A stretch of DNA of 64,000 bases from DATGSL01 sp964645585 (GCA_964645585.1 CAZYAN010000009.1:24197-88196); one strand, 5' to 3'. Numbered from the stretch's first letter, positions 23,501 through 27,676 are shown. Numbers and translations: made by a program. The notes: generated by a model from the sequence alone, not told the origin.

Positions 23501-23648
23501 CTTCCGTAAATAATACCGGCTGCGGTTGCGCCCGCACCTGTGCCGCGATCGCGATTAATGCGATCATCGCAACGGATAGGACGGCTGCCGAACGGCGAAT
23601 GAACTGACTGCATCCTGAAGGGATCACGAGAGAAAGAGGATGGGCCAT
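5577..23648 (-). CDS. giant secreted multidomain surface protein with C-terminal Hint domain
   Basis: A single frame encodes about 6,023 residues. The ATG at 23648 gives a clean signal peptide (ALIAIAAQVRA before QPQ); a TTG four codons upstream (23660) is less likely. In order it carries PPC-like sandwiches, a LamG (about 275-480), SbsA-type Ig domains (NFSEDL and LQPGDYRF signatures) and two clusters of seven FG-GAP/VCBS repeats with DxDGDG calcium loops (about 1065-1395 and 1810-2140). An I-set Ig (QWYRNGVAINGATSATYSL), a second LamG and further PPC domains follow. Next are two CARDB-like domains (about 3100-3350), InlB-like repeats (NPAGGGTISGGG), FN3-like domains, a short beta-helix-like stretch (about 3895-4090), more Ig-like domains, a carboxypeptidase-regulatory-like domain and the Hint domain. 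It is probably a cell-surface adhesin or matrix protein. The 3' end overlaps the next gene by four bases. No autotransporter barrel or LPXTG-type anchor is seen. Confidence 0.88.
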   Translation of the reverse strand: MAHPLSLVIPSGCSQFIRRSAAVLSVAMIALIAIAAQVRAQPQPVLFTEGPAGSGYFSFLADGEFAATGQVSEWALDAETGDLLTVRVEAENGASRPKLRLLNASGQEVGSVNGGTDGVALLQRHVFSSPGTYRVRAFTDHAVSPFQIRFDLGRSLDLEFEPNDSAATASSLISYPGAGEYTLRAGGLLPRNDMSDWYRIGGANAGNEIQVALSRDMGSLAAGEANIAVFRAGSEEALASVDGELLHYAIPETDSYFVRVSPRRVGGGALRFDGNDDIVFLPTETVNGATDLTVEFWFRTTKTGAQSIVSGANAGNDNEILLFFANSTRFEFHTGESSSSMVSWTIPSIADGRWRHFSIVRDQTAGEVRLAIDGVPQGARSTTLNDLQVAADAFLLGQDQDSVGGRFDPNQSVNGDLEELRIWRVARSDAEIAADFDQLLSGGESGLAGYWQFNEASGTAVVDLSPNGRDGVLGGGTEETRPLRVESAAPIDPVWGMDARYLVSVKMTDGVSPEVVGTTLPDEGAASSDIFYQFSVTYSEDMHGGSVTNAANYELRHAGPDNVFGTGDDHVHELSVGTYVDGPTVQLTIADGPLQPGELRLTINTAVTDRAGNPLNPAFVRNFTIETLGQLRFETIGNNSMATATPLDPLVEDPAGSGIRSIGGRGHVVSNSADDYDYWSFSGEEGDRIILASESVGNGGGTGLRYDLLRSDGGSVLSLTSNNGSGQASGVLPATGTYFVRVRHYYGYTGEYRFRVTLAPAPWIAESESNDNTGQADAMAVVLADGIHRASAFGHIHHGDAADFWSFLPIPLTDDVPLYPLPEGTVIRIQQSRPSSSPLEVNLELRNASGNLVASEETGAPSLTYTVPAGQGGRHYVRVSASPGTAGLASQYFLEAELEIPADVVPPEVVSTTLPTGVSTAEIDRFRVDFSEDLLAVPVNDMSNYDLRAAGADGLFDTADDEVYTLAAAPAYASGLNFSMRITDGPLQAGDYRFTVFSAVADRSGNTLEEDYVQFFTLETLGDYVMEQYPNSSFETATSLSSFPAGLFDGSFFAEGTISTGSDPRSIRAADFDGDGFDDLAVALFGPDAVRIFAGNGDGTFAEPVDYPVGSNPIALELADFNGDGELDLAVVNEGSNTLSILLGHGDGTFADAVSYPVGSNPGALAVGDLDGDGHLDVMVSNRSGASVSLFLGDGTGALIAGAAVTGVGTDLRGVALGDFDGDGKLDIAVAAEDNNAIYIRLGNGDGTFGESSAYTPAGRPNGVGVADLDGDGLDDIVAVHTSGTEVSVFRATGGGNFADAVAYSSIGGSSASFEVRFHDLDGDGRPDLVISGRNEVVVRYNRGEMVFESPVRYGANRSVRSAAIGDFNDDGRPDIAAVSATDSTITLLFGRGARILAADPAGTGVRTGAGRGNIADTGTEHYDYWSFSASAGERLLLGSESVGHNSSTGLRYAVLRPDGSELIAMTSNNGTEQLSTILPVTGTYGIQVRHYYNFSGEYRFRVTLAPGDWQAEGESNNNPGQANQPVFTRIDALQRAKVLGYIRHGDAGDVFHFRNTQPGTDVPLADMPVDTEIRIALQLPATSTLSPVIDLLRQDGTAVASATEGETELTFTVAEEGRYYARVRAGSSSSGVAAVYLLELEIDVPRDLEAPEIVSVSLPAEGTTSTALIDRFSANFSEDLKASFVNDPASYELRNAGADGIFETADDEVYTVTTTPSYGAGLSASYFISDGPLQPGDYRFRILDTVEDLAGNPLAEPFVRQFTMAPLGNFILERSGNNSFETGVSLGGPAAGFDGSFRQISSTTVGSSPYSVRTADFDGDGAADLVIAHQGANTVSILLGNGDGSFAARVDYPVGSNPWALEAGDFDEDGFPDVAVVNDGPNTISILLNQGDGTLAAPATYPVGSSPRALAVGDLNGDGVLDLVTANYNGHSVSVLLGNGDGTFAAGAGIDQPNSRPTGVALGDFDGDGVLDLAVANNALNTLSVYAGVGDGTFGAGTEYAVLANPDGVAAGDIDGDGFDDLVSISGSNSQFNLLRSNGDGTFEEPRSYTVGGSSSNREIVLADLRGDGFPDALIARGNNLSIRENRGGWLFDSPAVYGAGSTVRSVTTGDFDGDGLPDLAVVASGGNTLTIYLGREGHFVAEDPVGSGFRSVAGRGAVSSGDVADYDYWTFSANAQDRILLASENLTYSSGTGLRFALIGPDGSELGSITSSYGTEQLSRVLPVSGTYAIQVRHWYNYTGEYRFRILLAPSTWTVESESNDNIGQANTIPLTLNQGAQEGRMLGYLRAGDSGDVFSVGNVTPGTELRFRLSQTPESTFEGTVEVLDKDGNVRFSAPAGRPVIARQPISRAALVGGDVEFSVEAGGAEPLSYQWYRNGVAINGATSATYSLTDVQPEDAGTFHVVVENHVGSRTSASVTLNVLTSSDDAYFQMVQTLGPRGYWRFGESEGTAVADSATADGSQDGVLSGGATFLEEGAIAGDADTSIAFNGSDAYVRVADGANLANFTIAAWVKPTATSGRTIFSRTSGTNFHGNWSHVVHIDGAGKFAHYLYDGTGKTVTGTTTAQAETWYFVAVTAAQNGSMRLYVNGEQEGADVSIGIPWTGGNTYGIGHSTPVGGFFAGQIDEVALFPRALSAQEIADLYAAAGWTGGTTGGTITALSVDEADMDFAYVVESEGAHYIRLRPNSGTAGLMADYRLYVDVIDEVAPFITSNSLPEEGASTLALIDRFTLGFSEDMLAETVNDSANYELRGAGPDGLFDTEDDVLWEVVPLSSYSTGLTASLRVAGGNLQPDEYRFTAKTGLKDRAGNPLAAAHTRHFAIAQIPGFASEREPNDSRETATDLAMTSSQPGLISGAGRGFLLNTADVEYWAFEAEEGDILVLVSENPGNPGSSGMNFRIEREDGSILWTFQPASNGRGLSTPMVIPATGKYYLRVWPWYSYYNEHRFRLSLYRGIEVELEPNESIATATPLTLSPVEGGRAGAVGGFAWVSGDLDYFSLGTVQAGETIFLSVRLPQSSPMAPVVSLYNADNQYMSEAGSGRPFDGVAEIEITQTGEYFALVRSSGSTGGLMSEYILDALIVPSGGVSFPNLQVVNLSASGVENIKSGETFTIEYEVGNVGSQATQVGVWYDEAVLSANTIFGDEDDFALDLHQRSGVLAPGETYTVTRQVRIPDGIAGSFYVIVRTDSTNVVNEFVLEGDNETFTESPFTVELNDYPDLMVENLTLTGPDGDGVYHVSWETWNRGAAMVTGGFADRVQVRHLATNTVVFDERSEVTEDLAVDAFVPGAASFATALPGNYRVEVRTDADDAHFEYGPDGHAVAEQNLAVATFSITAFFTISLDAVPAEGGSVSGGGVYPEGATVTVTATPDTSVLPYRFVNWAENGAFRSGNASYTFTAIRDRELTAVFALPNYFIAVSANPAGGGTISGGGAHQHGSAVELTANPQPGYLFSHWSEGGTTISTEPVLAFAAVEARSLTAHFTEANPVHEVTTATEPAGIAAVSGAGTFSNGETTTLSAPATVVQDDTEYVFEKFTLNGTHFSGLRTVEKLFTTLDPAEMHFVAHYQARSLRPAVVAASGSKSGAVPAGLAYQISVRFDRTMDPAAVPVATLQSDSETPAPVFPGNGVWSRGAVNNDTFTTPPVTFGAGHDGTFLLHLAGAKDLDGREMEAGTVFEFTVDATPPEHPALTIAATTTSSATVSWSDYTAPADLSAFRIYRHSAPFTSIHEIPVFSGAGKAARSFTFSNLQPDTDYHVAVAAVDAAGNADSALESLLVRLESDLPPPVTISLTNVDLSGVRLSWPSYPKNGLVGFAGFRVFVSDAPFTSVAGMTPVAELGAAASMFEHLNLDRTREYHFAVVGFNRIGEFDPAVTSVRWSDPLAGAIAGDLEVGGDGETEIVVHESLVVTNGARLTVQPGTTLRFVDGAGLTVENGALIAEGTAIAPIHFTSANEEGGTAAPGDWTGIAIGPNAGDSILHHVWVRYGDGIQISDTNADLNALRLAWNTTGITFDGVSAQLVGDSLALLNQTGIDLSGNSSVTLIDSVVKSNGVNARAETGSTLTAQGNWWGTSLAPEIEAGLEGNVDAANPLVQEPVLAPAAAAAGGISQTGTRNLGVTLASPNAVAYRISEDSTFSGTFFQDVPVQDESDIYTAYPYDVTFELSPSGGLKTVFVQFQSVSGETSPAVSFPIEYVTDGPAIAEFNLSEGQLVTRPTEVTGSATAVLGVASIEFLVNGVPVLTASGGNLSGQWNPQGLSPGIYRVMLRATDNGGRVATREHNVTVQPTPPAAPRITSPADGFLTNADTVDVEGTAEASVSVRLTRNGVPMATAEVGADGRFAFADVELVEGSNEFSVIAFDDLGSGSSLPVTVERDTGPPASVILEEPVFSPSEGVSFTWRYQPDGKRAATFRLLWDEEPFSAAEEASGQAEAGFAMDYTVDGLPTGIYFFAVVGVDNAGNMSPISNLREVDYDTSPPAFTISYSHASPVGPGTLTISLTADEPLAATPMLTLRAQGASSPITVTLSQVSQLVYQGTFPVSPLSASSGVAEVRVSGRDLVGNEFVGTPAGPALVFDLTRPTGVVTIDRAVPVQVLADVTMEVGLALSKPVPAGMTPELSFRAPDGQNLAIALTGEGASWSGTLTLTPAMGSGFGEFFLETVDALGNEGTVIADGAEIEIYTTALPEPPPVPVGLRTTSLAGGEIRLEWDAASGAEEYAVFRREDGSLEAGELLAAGVTATEFVDLPPADGTYLYSITASRFSSESAASNEVPGVSDRTPPGKPLNLAASLGVTGIRVSWEAPAEEEVPAAYRVYRNGTVIRTVSSAGEINDSPPRGEITYAVAAVDAVGNENLSDSATLELHVGAVTSLRVTVEDGFAPLLQWNSPDPTAVGVNIYRNGAKRNTIPVVGTLYQDTLTIGTEPVSYAVRTVNASGQESAARALTVYPIELSARFNPGNDGADQPMRAVYFDRYEVSATNLAGAQGWSLHEIGLRRTSSEEPEVSIRKAINAFVLSGESAVETLVFPGVSHSAGARLFEIEALQQVDDGGSQAIYRRTVSYNAVTSPGLMMSVTTPSAPLAGGLNEFTVTVFNRGYADMDVVLIREGGAEPGDLSIAVLNPQGVEMSRTSFASLVPGLIFAPDGTGFWRLQPGESRTVTVPDVLIPEVLGEGGGAILQAELAKIYHAIGTAEERVSGPLVGMMSSGLTQTPYYGTSMSDKALYADDDTVILTGQALDRETGLPVPEVPLHIGFSTRGIHWFEETTTDANGNYAFEYRPTAGLGGSFQVWAAHPDVVDRLDQTAFQFYRVYSAPARGTIRMSKNDTLDFSIGLINPGDLPLTDFALEFSAFEVIDGEKVATEALTGSLVEAVPSLAAGGQRRTVKLRLQAELESPDHALVEFRLVSAEGASALFTGEVSLLAANPILAVPSPRVGYVQASLNRGEIFSREVTIENRGLRTLEDAVMILPAEYSWMTVNLPMEPDGTVLLPDLEVGETFTFSVVLTPPSSLDQGFYNDTITIRGGNTVSDFHLNIFTRITSSQTGSVQFLVDNVLVLPVPNATVLMRNALLGIEAGPFETDAEGEVVVPDLMEGDWSWRVTAAGHSGTTGIVRVSPDETTTVETRLDRSMVTVNFSVVPVPYTDRYEIKIEQTFQTRVPVPVLVMTPQNVTLSEVEPGFVGTVMFEVRNEGLISVFDAEIFGKRVESAELTPLITYIPEIRAQETILIPTRVEYFGTEEELAAGGGGGRVAMGEGGGSLGDAIDCYKNFKYGDVTLTLLARGESECPDGASYYPGASATINIDKLLDFACKGVSGKILKKIKVVKAVCIANTIIKGLACALAQLPEGQITGRPLPSGGGGGTVWGGGGSWPMTAAACVTGETLVTLADGSVRRIDELAVGDRLFSGSGIGNPVAEIRTRESAKVREIFYEPVFGGAGSSLKVTNDHRIWVDGTGWTAAVNVEAGDWLHGDDGRLWKVTRVAELPERETVYTLHMEDDGVFYAGGILLEHECGAPGTELFEAFVEMGIEP
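5580..6038 (-). other. Hint (hedgehog/intein-type) domain at the C terminus of the giant protein
   Basis: The last 153 residues begin with the Hint block-A pattern CVTGETLVTLADGSVRRIDE, with Cys as residue 1 directly after a Gly-rich linker. A block-B pattern SLKVTNDHRIW (the TxxH motif) follows about 65 residues later. The block-F pattern VYTLHMEDDGVFYAGGILL is followed by EHEC. The usual terminal His-Asn is replaced by His-Glu, so full splicing looks unlikely. N-S acyl shift at Cys1 and cleavage of the chain remain possible. Only about 18 residues follow the EHEC motif, so there is no room for a toxin or second extein. Family assignment is by motif; autoprocessing is inference. Confidence 0.78.
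15680..16640 (-). other. I-set Ig plus LamG domains inserted inside a PPC domain of the giant protein
   Basis: In the upstream module copy, the PPC sandwich reads continuously from PVIDLLRQDGTAVASA to EEGRYYARVRAGSSSSG. In this copy the first half (GTVEVLDKDGNVRFSA) is separated from the second half (ESEGAHYIRLRPNSGTAG). The intervening ~320 residues contain an I-set Ig domain and a LamG domain (ENPVIARQ-like entry, GRTIFSRTSG in the LamG). Boundaries are estimated from the protein comparison. Confidence 0.65.
17230..18240 (-). repeat. seven FG-GAP/VCBS repeats, cluster B (within giant gene)
   Basis: A second seven-bladed set has cores DFDGDGAADLVI, DFDEDGFPDVAV, DLNGDGVLDLVT and similar. 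Its blade order matches cluster A, including the shared strand DYPVGSNP. It lies about 2.23 kb from cluster A, the same offset as the flanking SbsA-like Ig domains, so it is part of a larger tandem duplication. Confidence 0.85.
19470..20470 (-). repeat. seven FG-GAP/VCBS repeats, cluster A (within giant gene)
   Basis: The translation shows seven successive repeats of about 47 residues, with cores such as DFDGDGFDDLAV, DFNGDGELDLAV, DLDGDGHLDVMV and DFNDDGRPDIAA. Each ends in a strand like ILLGHGDGTF. Seven blades fit one closed integrin-alpha-like propeller with Ca-binding loops. Limits are approximate. Confidence 0.85.
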
Positions 23649-23710
23649 AAGAAGGGCCAATTATCGAAATTACGGGCAGAGGAACAACGAAATATCCAGT
23701 TGTGCCGGCT

Positions 23711-23839
23711 ATTAGAAAGTTAGCTAATCGCACGCTGCCCCGACGCTGGTTAACCCGCCAGTCAACGGAATCTCTTTTCCTCATTCAAGCCATAAAGGCC
23801 GCTTTCGGCCCAAAACCTGCTAGCATTAGGAATTCTAAT
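23711..23839. promoter_or_regulatory. two ATTAG...CTAAT inverted repeats upstream of the giant gene
   Basis: ATTAG at 23711-23715 is mirrored by CTAAT at 23724-23728, with 8 bases between. ATTAG at 23825-23829 is mirrored by CTAAT at 23835-23839, with 5 bases between. Both lie in the 285-base space upstream of the giant gene's ATG, which is otherwise free of coding sequence. They could bind a dimeric regulator. No convincing -35/-10 pair was found, so the promoter itself is not placed. Confidence 0.3.
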
Positions 23840-23933
23840 TCGATGGACCAGCGGCGCACGAGGCCGATTCCGCGGGCATCCAACCGCGCACCTCACGGCC
23901 GGGAGATGGCTGCCCGCCGCTCCCCGGCGAGCT

Positions 23934-24818
23934 CTACGCTTCCCACCGCCCGTATATCCCGCACGGCAAAATTTTGCCGTCAGCCTGGATCGGCAGACCG
24001 ACCTCGCCGGAGGTAATCGTCCCTCCAGCGTCCGCGAAGAGCGCCTGGAGCAGATTGGCGACGACAGTCGGCGACAGCCGCGCGGTGTACGCGTTGAGCA
24101 GAAAGAACAGCGGATTGTCCGAGAGCACCCGGCGGCATTCGGCAAGCAGCTCCCAGAGGTGCTCCTCAAGCTTCCACATCTGGCCCTGGCTGCCTCGGCC
24201 GTATGTCGGCGGATCCATGATGATCGCGTCATACTTCCGGCCGCGCCGAATTTCGCGGCGGACGAATTTGAGACAGTCGTCAGCGATATAGCGGATCGGA
24301 TGGTCCTTTAGACCCGATAGCGAGGCGTTCTCCCGGCACCAGCGAACCATCCCTTCCGCCGCGTCGACGTGACAGACCGACGCGCCCGCCGCGGCAGCAG
24401 CCACGGTCGCGCCGCCCGTGTATCCAAAAAGATTCAGCACCGAAATCGGCCGTCCCGCTCCGCGAATTCGGTCCGAAAACCAGTCCCAGTTAACCGCCTG
24501 CTCAGGAAACAGCCCGGTGTGTTTAAAATCCGTCGGACGGATACGAAAGCGGAACGCGCCGTATCCAATGACCCAAGATTCCGGGAGCGGCCGGCGAAAT
24601 TCCCACTTCCCGCCTCCGCGGCTGCTCCGATGATAATATCCGTCGAAGCCGCTCCACTCTTCGCCCGACGCGCGCGGCCAAATAATCTGCGGATCCGGCC
24701 GGACCAGCACATATTTGCCCCACCGTTCCTGCTTCATTCCGCTGCCGCAATCCAGCAAGGCGTAATCCGCCCAGCTGTCGGCAAGCAACATCGATGACGA
24801 TGACCGGCTCTCGCTCAC
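23934..24818 (-). CDS. class I SAM-dependent methyltransferase, probably RNA-directed
   Basis: A 294-residue cytoplasmic protein with a Rossmann-type methyltransferase core. The SAM-binding motif I is VLNLFGYTGGATVAAAAAGA (about residue 128), an acidic VDAAEGM follows, and motif IV is IIMDPPTYGRG, as in the RlmI/RlmK-like family of large-subunit rRNA methyltransferases. The N-terminal ~110 residues are not an obvious PUA domain, unlike the RlmI homologue at 34385-35557. The GTG start follows CAGG closely; an ATG at 24791 is the alternative. It is divergent from the MscS gene and lies upstream of the giant gene on the same strand, without evident functional link. Confidence 0.78.
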   Translation of the reverse strand: MSESRSSSSMLLADSWADYALLDCGSGMKQERWGKYVLVRPDPQIIWPRASGEEWSGFDGYYHRSSRGGGKWEFRRPLPESWVIGYGAFRFRIRPTDFKHTGLFPEQAVNWDWFSDRIRGAGRPISVLNLFGYTGGATVAAAAAGASVCHVDAAEGMVRWCRENASLSGLKDHPIRYIADDCLKFVRREIRRGRKYDAIIMDPPTYGRGSQGQMWKLEEHLWELLAECRRVLSDNPLFFLLNAYTARLSPTVVANLLQALFADAGGTITSGEVGLPIQADGKILPCGIYGRWEA

Positions 24819-24877
24819 CCTGCTACTTGAGGCGAGTTCCCAACTGGATTCAACCCGGAACCGCGAAACCGAACAGA

Positions 24878-24919
24878 TTTGTCATTTCTCATTTTTCCTT
24901 TTCCATCTGTCATTCTTCA
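24878..24919. repeat. heptamer tandem array
   Basis: Six consecutive seven-base units follow each other here, starting TTTGTCA, TTTCTCA and ending TTCTTCA, with consensus roughly TTYTTCA. The array lies in the divergent intergenic space between the methyltransferase and mscS, and its T/C-rich composition differs from the GC-rich genes around it. Confidence 0.6.
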
Positions 24920-24979
24920 TGGGAAATACACCCCCAATCCAGCAACCGCTCCACGGATTCTCCCGCTCCCAATCCCCAG

Positions 24980-25007
24980 ATCTATAATTTCAAATCTAAA
25001 ATCTAAA
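24980..25007. repeat. heptamer tandem array next to the mscS start
   Basis: Four seven-base units are seen: ATCTATA, ATTTCAA, then ATCTAAA twice. The array ends eight bases before the mscS ATG, so it forms the translation-initiation region of that gene. The A-rich end (AAAAGA) may serve as a weak ribosome binding site. Confidence 0.6.
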
Positions 25008-25015
25008 AGAATGCC

Positions 25016-25789
25016 ATGTTCTTCTTCTTCGCTACCTGGGCCGATTGGATCGCATCCGAAGCGGCTGCACGCGCAGTCCGCGTCGCACTGACCCTGCTCA
25101 TCGGCTTGCCGCTGATCATTCTCGCCGCCCGGGCTGTCGCGCGGCTGGCGACCGCTCGGATTTCCCCGCACGCGGGAATGCTTCTCTCCAAGGCGGTTTA
25201 TTACACCGGCATTTTCGTTATCATCATGACCACGCTCCGGGAGTTCGGGTGGCACCTTACCGCGATTCTCGGCGCGGCCGGCATCGCGGGCGTCGCGATC
25301 GGATTCGCGAGCCAGACAAGCCTGTCGAATATCATCAGCGGCCTGTTTCTCATTTGGGAGCGGCCGTTCCATATCGGCGACACCATCGAAGTCGGCGCCA
25401 CCAGCGGAACCGTCGATTCGATCGACCTGCTTTCCGTCAAATTGCGCACATTGGACAACCGTTTTGTCCGCCTCCCCAACGAGATGCTCATCAAATCGAA
25501 CCTCATCAACCACAGCCGCTTTCCGATCCGCCGCCACGATATTCCAATCGCGGTCGCGAGCAAAGAAGATGCCCGCCGCGTCCTGCGAATCCTGACCGAT
25601 GCGGCAGCCAGCAATCCTCATTGTCTTAAAGAACCCGCCCCGACGATCTATCTCAACGGCTTCAACGCGTCGTCGCTTAACTTCGTCGTCGGCGTCTGGT
25701 CGTCCAAGGAAGATTCACCCGTTCTGCGCACCAGTCTCATCGCGGACATTAAGACGCGCTTCGACGCGGAAGGCATCGAGCCCCGGTGA
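25016..25789 (+). CDS. small-conductance mechanosensitive channel, MscS family
   Basis: A 257-residue inner-membrane protein of the MscS family, which opens on membrane tension to release osmolytes on hypo-osmotic shock. TM segments lie at about 18-42 and 55-80. The pore-lining TM3 is the Ala/Gly-rich stretch AGIAGVAIGFASQTSLSN, followed by the typical RPFHIGDTIEVGATSGTV of the beta domain. The C terminus stops at FDAEGIEPR, right where relatives usually continue with a short IPFPQ-type tail, so the end of the cage domain is slightly short. An out-of-frame ATG sits five bases upstream of the chosen ATG. It appears monocistronic. Confidence 0.9.
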   Translation: MFFFFATWADWIASEAAARAVRVALTLLIGLPLIILAARAVARLATARISPHAGMLLSKAVYYTGIFVIIMTTLREFGWHLTAILGAAGIAGVAIGFASQTSLSNIISGLFLIWERPFHIGDTIEVGATSGTVDSIDLLSVKLRTLDNRFVRLPNEMLIKSNLINHSRFPIRRHDIPIAVASKEDARRVLRILTDAAASNPHCLKEPAPTIYLNGFNASSLNFVVGVWSSKEDSPVLRTSLIADIKTRFDAEGIEPR

Positions 25790-25810
25790 AGCAGCGGGCG
25801 AATGCCATTC

Positions 25811-25857
25811 TAAAATAAAAACAAAACCGCCCCGGGGCGGCTGCCGCCGGGACGGTT
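25811..25857 (-). terminator. intrinsic terminator of the PRC-barrel gene
   Basis: A long GC-rich hairpin spans 25825-25857, with outer arms AACCG and CGGTT and inner arms GGCGGC and GCCGCC. Read on the minus strand it is followed by a T-rich tail (25811-25824: TTTTGTTTTTATTTTA-like). This orientation fits transcription coming from the gene at 25933-27216; the plus-strand side has no T-run. Confidence 0.72.
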
Positions 25858-25932
25858 GCTTGCTAACCTGACTCGAAGCTGTCGTCCGCGCCGTGCGGAC
25901 AGCGATCAGCTGCTCGAAACGGATACGGGCCG

Positions 25933-27216
25933 TCAGTTAGGGCTCGGATATTCGCGGCGCGATTCCGCTCCCTGTTCTTTCTCCTTCTCCTTTTCCTTTT
26001 CCTTCTCCTCCTTCATTTTTTCGCGATCACGCCCTGGAGCGCCGAAGATCGACGAACCGCCGCTTTCTTCCCAGCGGAAGATTTGCGGGCTCTGCTGCGC
26101 CTGCGATCCCATCATCCGAGCCTGACGAACCCGCTGGTCGACTTCCTGCTCGCGCAACGTCTGCGCCTGCTCGAAGTCGCTCTGGCTCGCATTCAGCCGG
26201 ACCTGATCTTCACCGCTGACCTGCAAGGCCTGCGGAACGACGGCAAACGTGCCTTCCGCCTCTTCGGCTTCCAGGAGCACGAGGTCCAACTGCCCTTTGT
26301 CGATGCTTATCAGGAAGTCGCTGATCTCACCGATCTTTTGCTGCTGCTGGTTTTGAACCTCCGCTTCCATCAGTTTGCTGCCGAGACGAGTTTGTCCCTT
26401 CTGCTGCTGCTGGGTTGAGGATGCCTGCGACCCCGGCTGCCGGGATTGCTGCGAGGACTGCGCGCTGCTGCTGCTGCTGCTCGATTGCTGTCCCGGCTGC
26501 TGGGAGCGCTGACCGAACTCCCTCGCGGCGGCACCTGGCTGTTCCTGCTGTTCCTGTTGCTGCTGCCGCAATTGCTCGAGCTGGCTTTGCGGATCCTGCG
26601 ACTGCTGCTGCTCCTCCTGCTGTTGCTGCTCCCGCTGTCCAGGAGCACCGAATTGCTGCTGCTGAGCATCATAGTCTTCCCCAAAGAACTGGTAGATCTG
26701 GCGGCCGCGCTGCGGCTGACCGAGTTGAGCGATCTCCGCTTCCTGCACAGTGGGTGCCTGCTCCCAGCGCTGCTGATCGATGTCGACCGTCAAAGCAATC
26801 TCCCCTTGCTGGTGCTGAACCCGGACCGCCCGCGACGGGATCGGCTTGAAGTCGCCGCCTTCGGCTCCGACCAGCAGGTAGGATACCTCACCCGACTCGA
26901 GATTCACGGCGATGTCTTCAACCTCGCCGAGCTCCTCGCCCGACTGCGACTTGACTTCCTTGCCTTTCAGCTCGGACGCCTTCGTGCGGCTCTGCTGCGA
27001 CTGCTGCATCCGCGCGCCGTACTGACGCTGCTGCTGTTGCTGTTGCTGCTGTTGCGCCTCCTCCTGCTGTTGCAGCCGCTCGGAAGGGCTTTGCTGCTGA
27101 GTCGCCTGACTCGACCTTTCGGCCTGAGACGGGCGCTCCTGCGCGACTAATGCCGCGCCGAAACTGAGAGCTGTTATCGCTCCAGCCATAATGATTTTTC
27201 GCGATGGGTTCATCAT
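25933..27216 (-). CDS. secreted glutamine-rich protein with two PRC-barrel-like domains
   Basis: About 427 residues. The ATG at 27216 (or the next codon, 27213) is preferred over a GTG at 27231, because it gives a compact signal peptide ending ALSFGAALVA before QERPSQ. A Q-rich segment leads to a first PRC-barrel-like domain (SELKGKEVKSQSGEELGEVE, then SYLLVGAEGGDF). A long Gln/Ser-rich linker follows, with runs of Q and of S. A second PRC-barrel-like domain has GSKLMEAEV and KIGEISDFLI. The tail is charged, with repeated Lys-Glu dipeptides. PRC-barrel proteins often act in stress tolerance or surface association, but function here is unproven. Runs of CAG and CAR codons make the gene prone to replication slippage. 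Confidence 0.78.
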   Translation of the reverse strand: MMNPSRKIIMAGAITALSFGAALVAQERPSQAERSSQATQQQSPSERLQQQEEAQQQQQQQQQRQYGARMQQSQQSRTKASELKGKEVKSQSGEELGEVEDIAVNLESGEVSYLLVGAEGGDFKPIPSRAVRVQHQQGEIALTVDIDQQRWEQAPTVQEAEIAQLGQPQRGRQIYQFFGEDYDAQQQQFGAPGQREQQQQEEQQQSQDPQSQLEQLRQQQQEQQEQPGAAAREFGQRSQQPGQQSSSSSSSAQSSQQSRQPGSQASSTQQQQKGQTRLGSKLMEAEVQNQQQQKIGEISDFLISIDKGQLDLVLLEAEEAEGTFAVVPQALQVSGEDQVRLNASQSDFEQAQTLREQEVDQRVRQARMMGSQAQQSPQIFRWEESGGSSIFGAPGRDREKMKEEKEKEKEKEKEQGAESRREYPSPN

Positions 27217-27231
27217 ATTTTCTGTCGTCAC

Positions 27232-27676
27232 TTTTGATGGTTATCGTCTTCCGGCTGTTCATGAGTCGGAGTGGATCCGAAATGGACTGCCCCGCCGGTC
27301 TTTCCAACCAAGCACAAGGAATGCCAATCGCCGAAGAACACACCGCGAACGGGACGGCATTTTCCATTGCGCTGATGCGTAGCGACAAACGCGACAATCC
27401 CCGCGGCGCGCGCTGGCGGGCGGCTGGATTTTACGGATGCGGTTCGAGCGAATTGCAACGGGCGGCATCGGTGCCTTGCATCTTGCAAAGAGAAGCGAAT
27501 ACCGGGCGTCCGTGCGGCCCCTGTGAACCGCACGGCCGCATCTGGAGATCGAATCGCGAACGGCAGGATTACCACCCTTCAAAAAATCGCCCGCCTCTCT
27601 CTCCGCCGTCCTTCTTCGCAAAAAAGAACGGAAAAATCCTTGTCAGGCCAACTCGCCTCCGCCATCGATAAAACCC
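27232..27676. other. intergenic space without recognisable gene
   Basis: This divergent space separates the PRC-barrel gene from the symporter pair and should hold both promoters. Short frames exist on both strands, but none shows a family motif or ribosome binding site. One perfect 8-base inverted repeat (CCGTGCGG at 27510-27517, CCGCACGG at 27528-27535) is present without a T-run. No riboswitch pattern was recognised. Confidence 0.5.

Noticed and set aside
23743..23765. TTGACT as -35 for the giant gene
   Set aside because: The sequence 17 bases downstream is CGGGGC, not a -10 element.
27510..27535. perfect 8-base inverted repeat as terminator
   Set aside because: No T-run on either side and no gene ends nearby.
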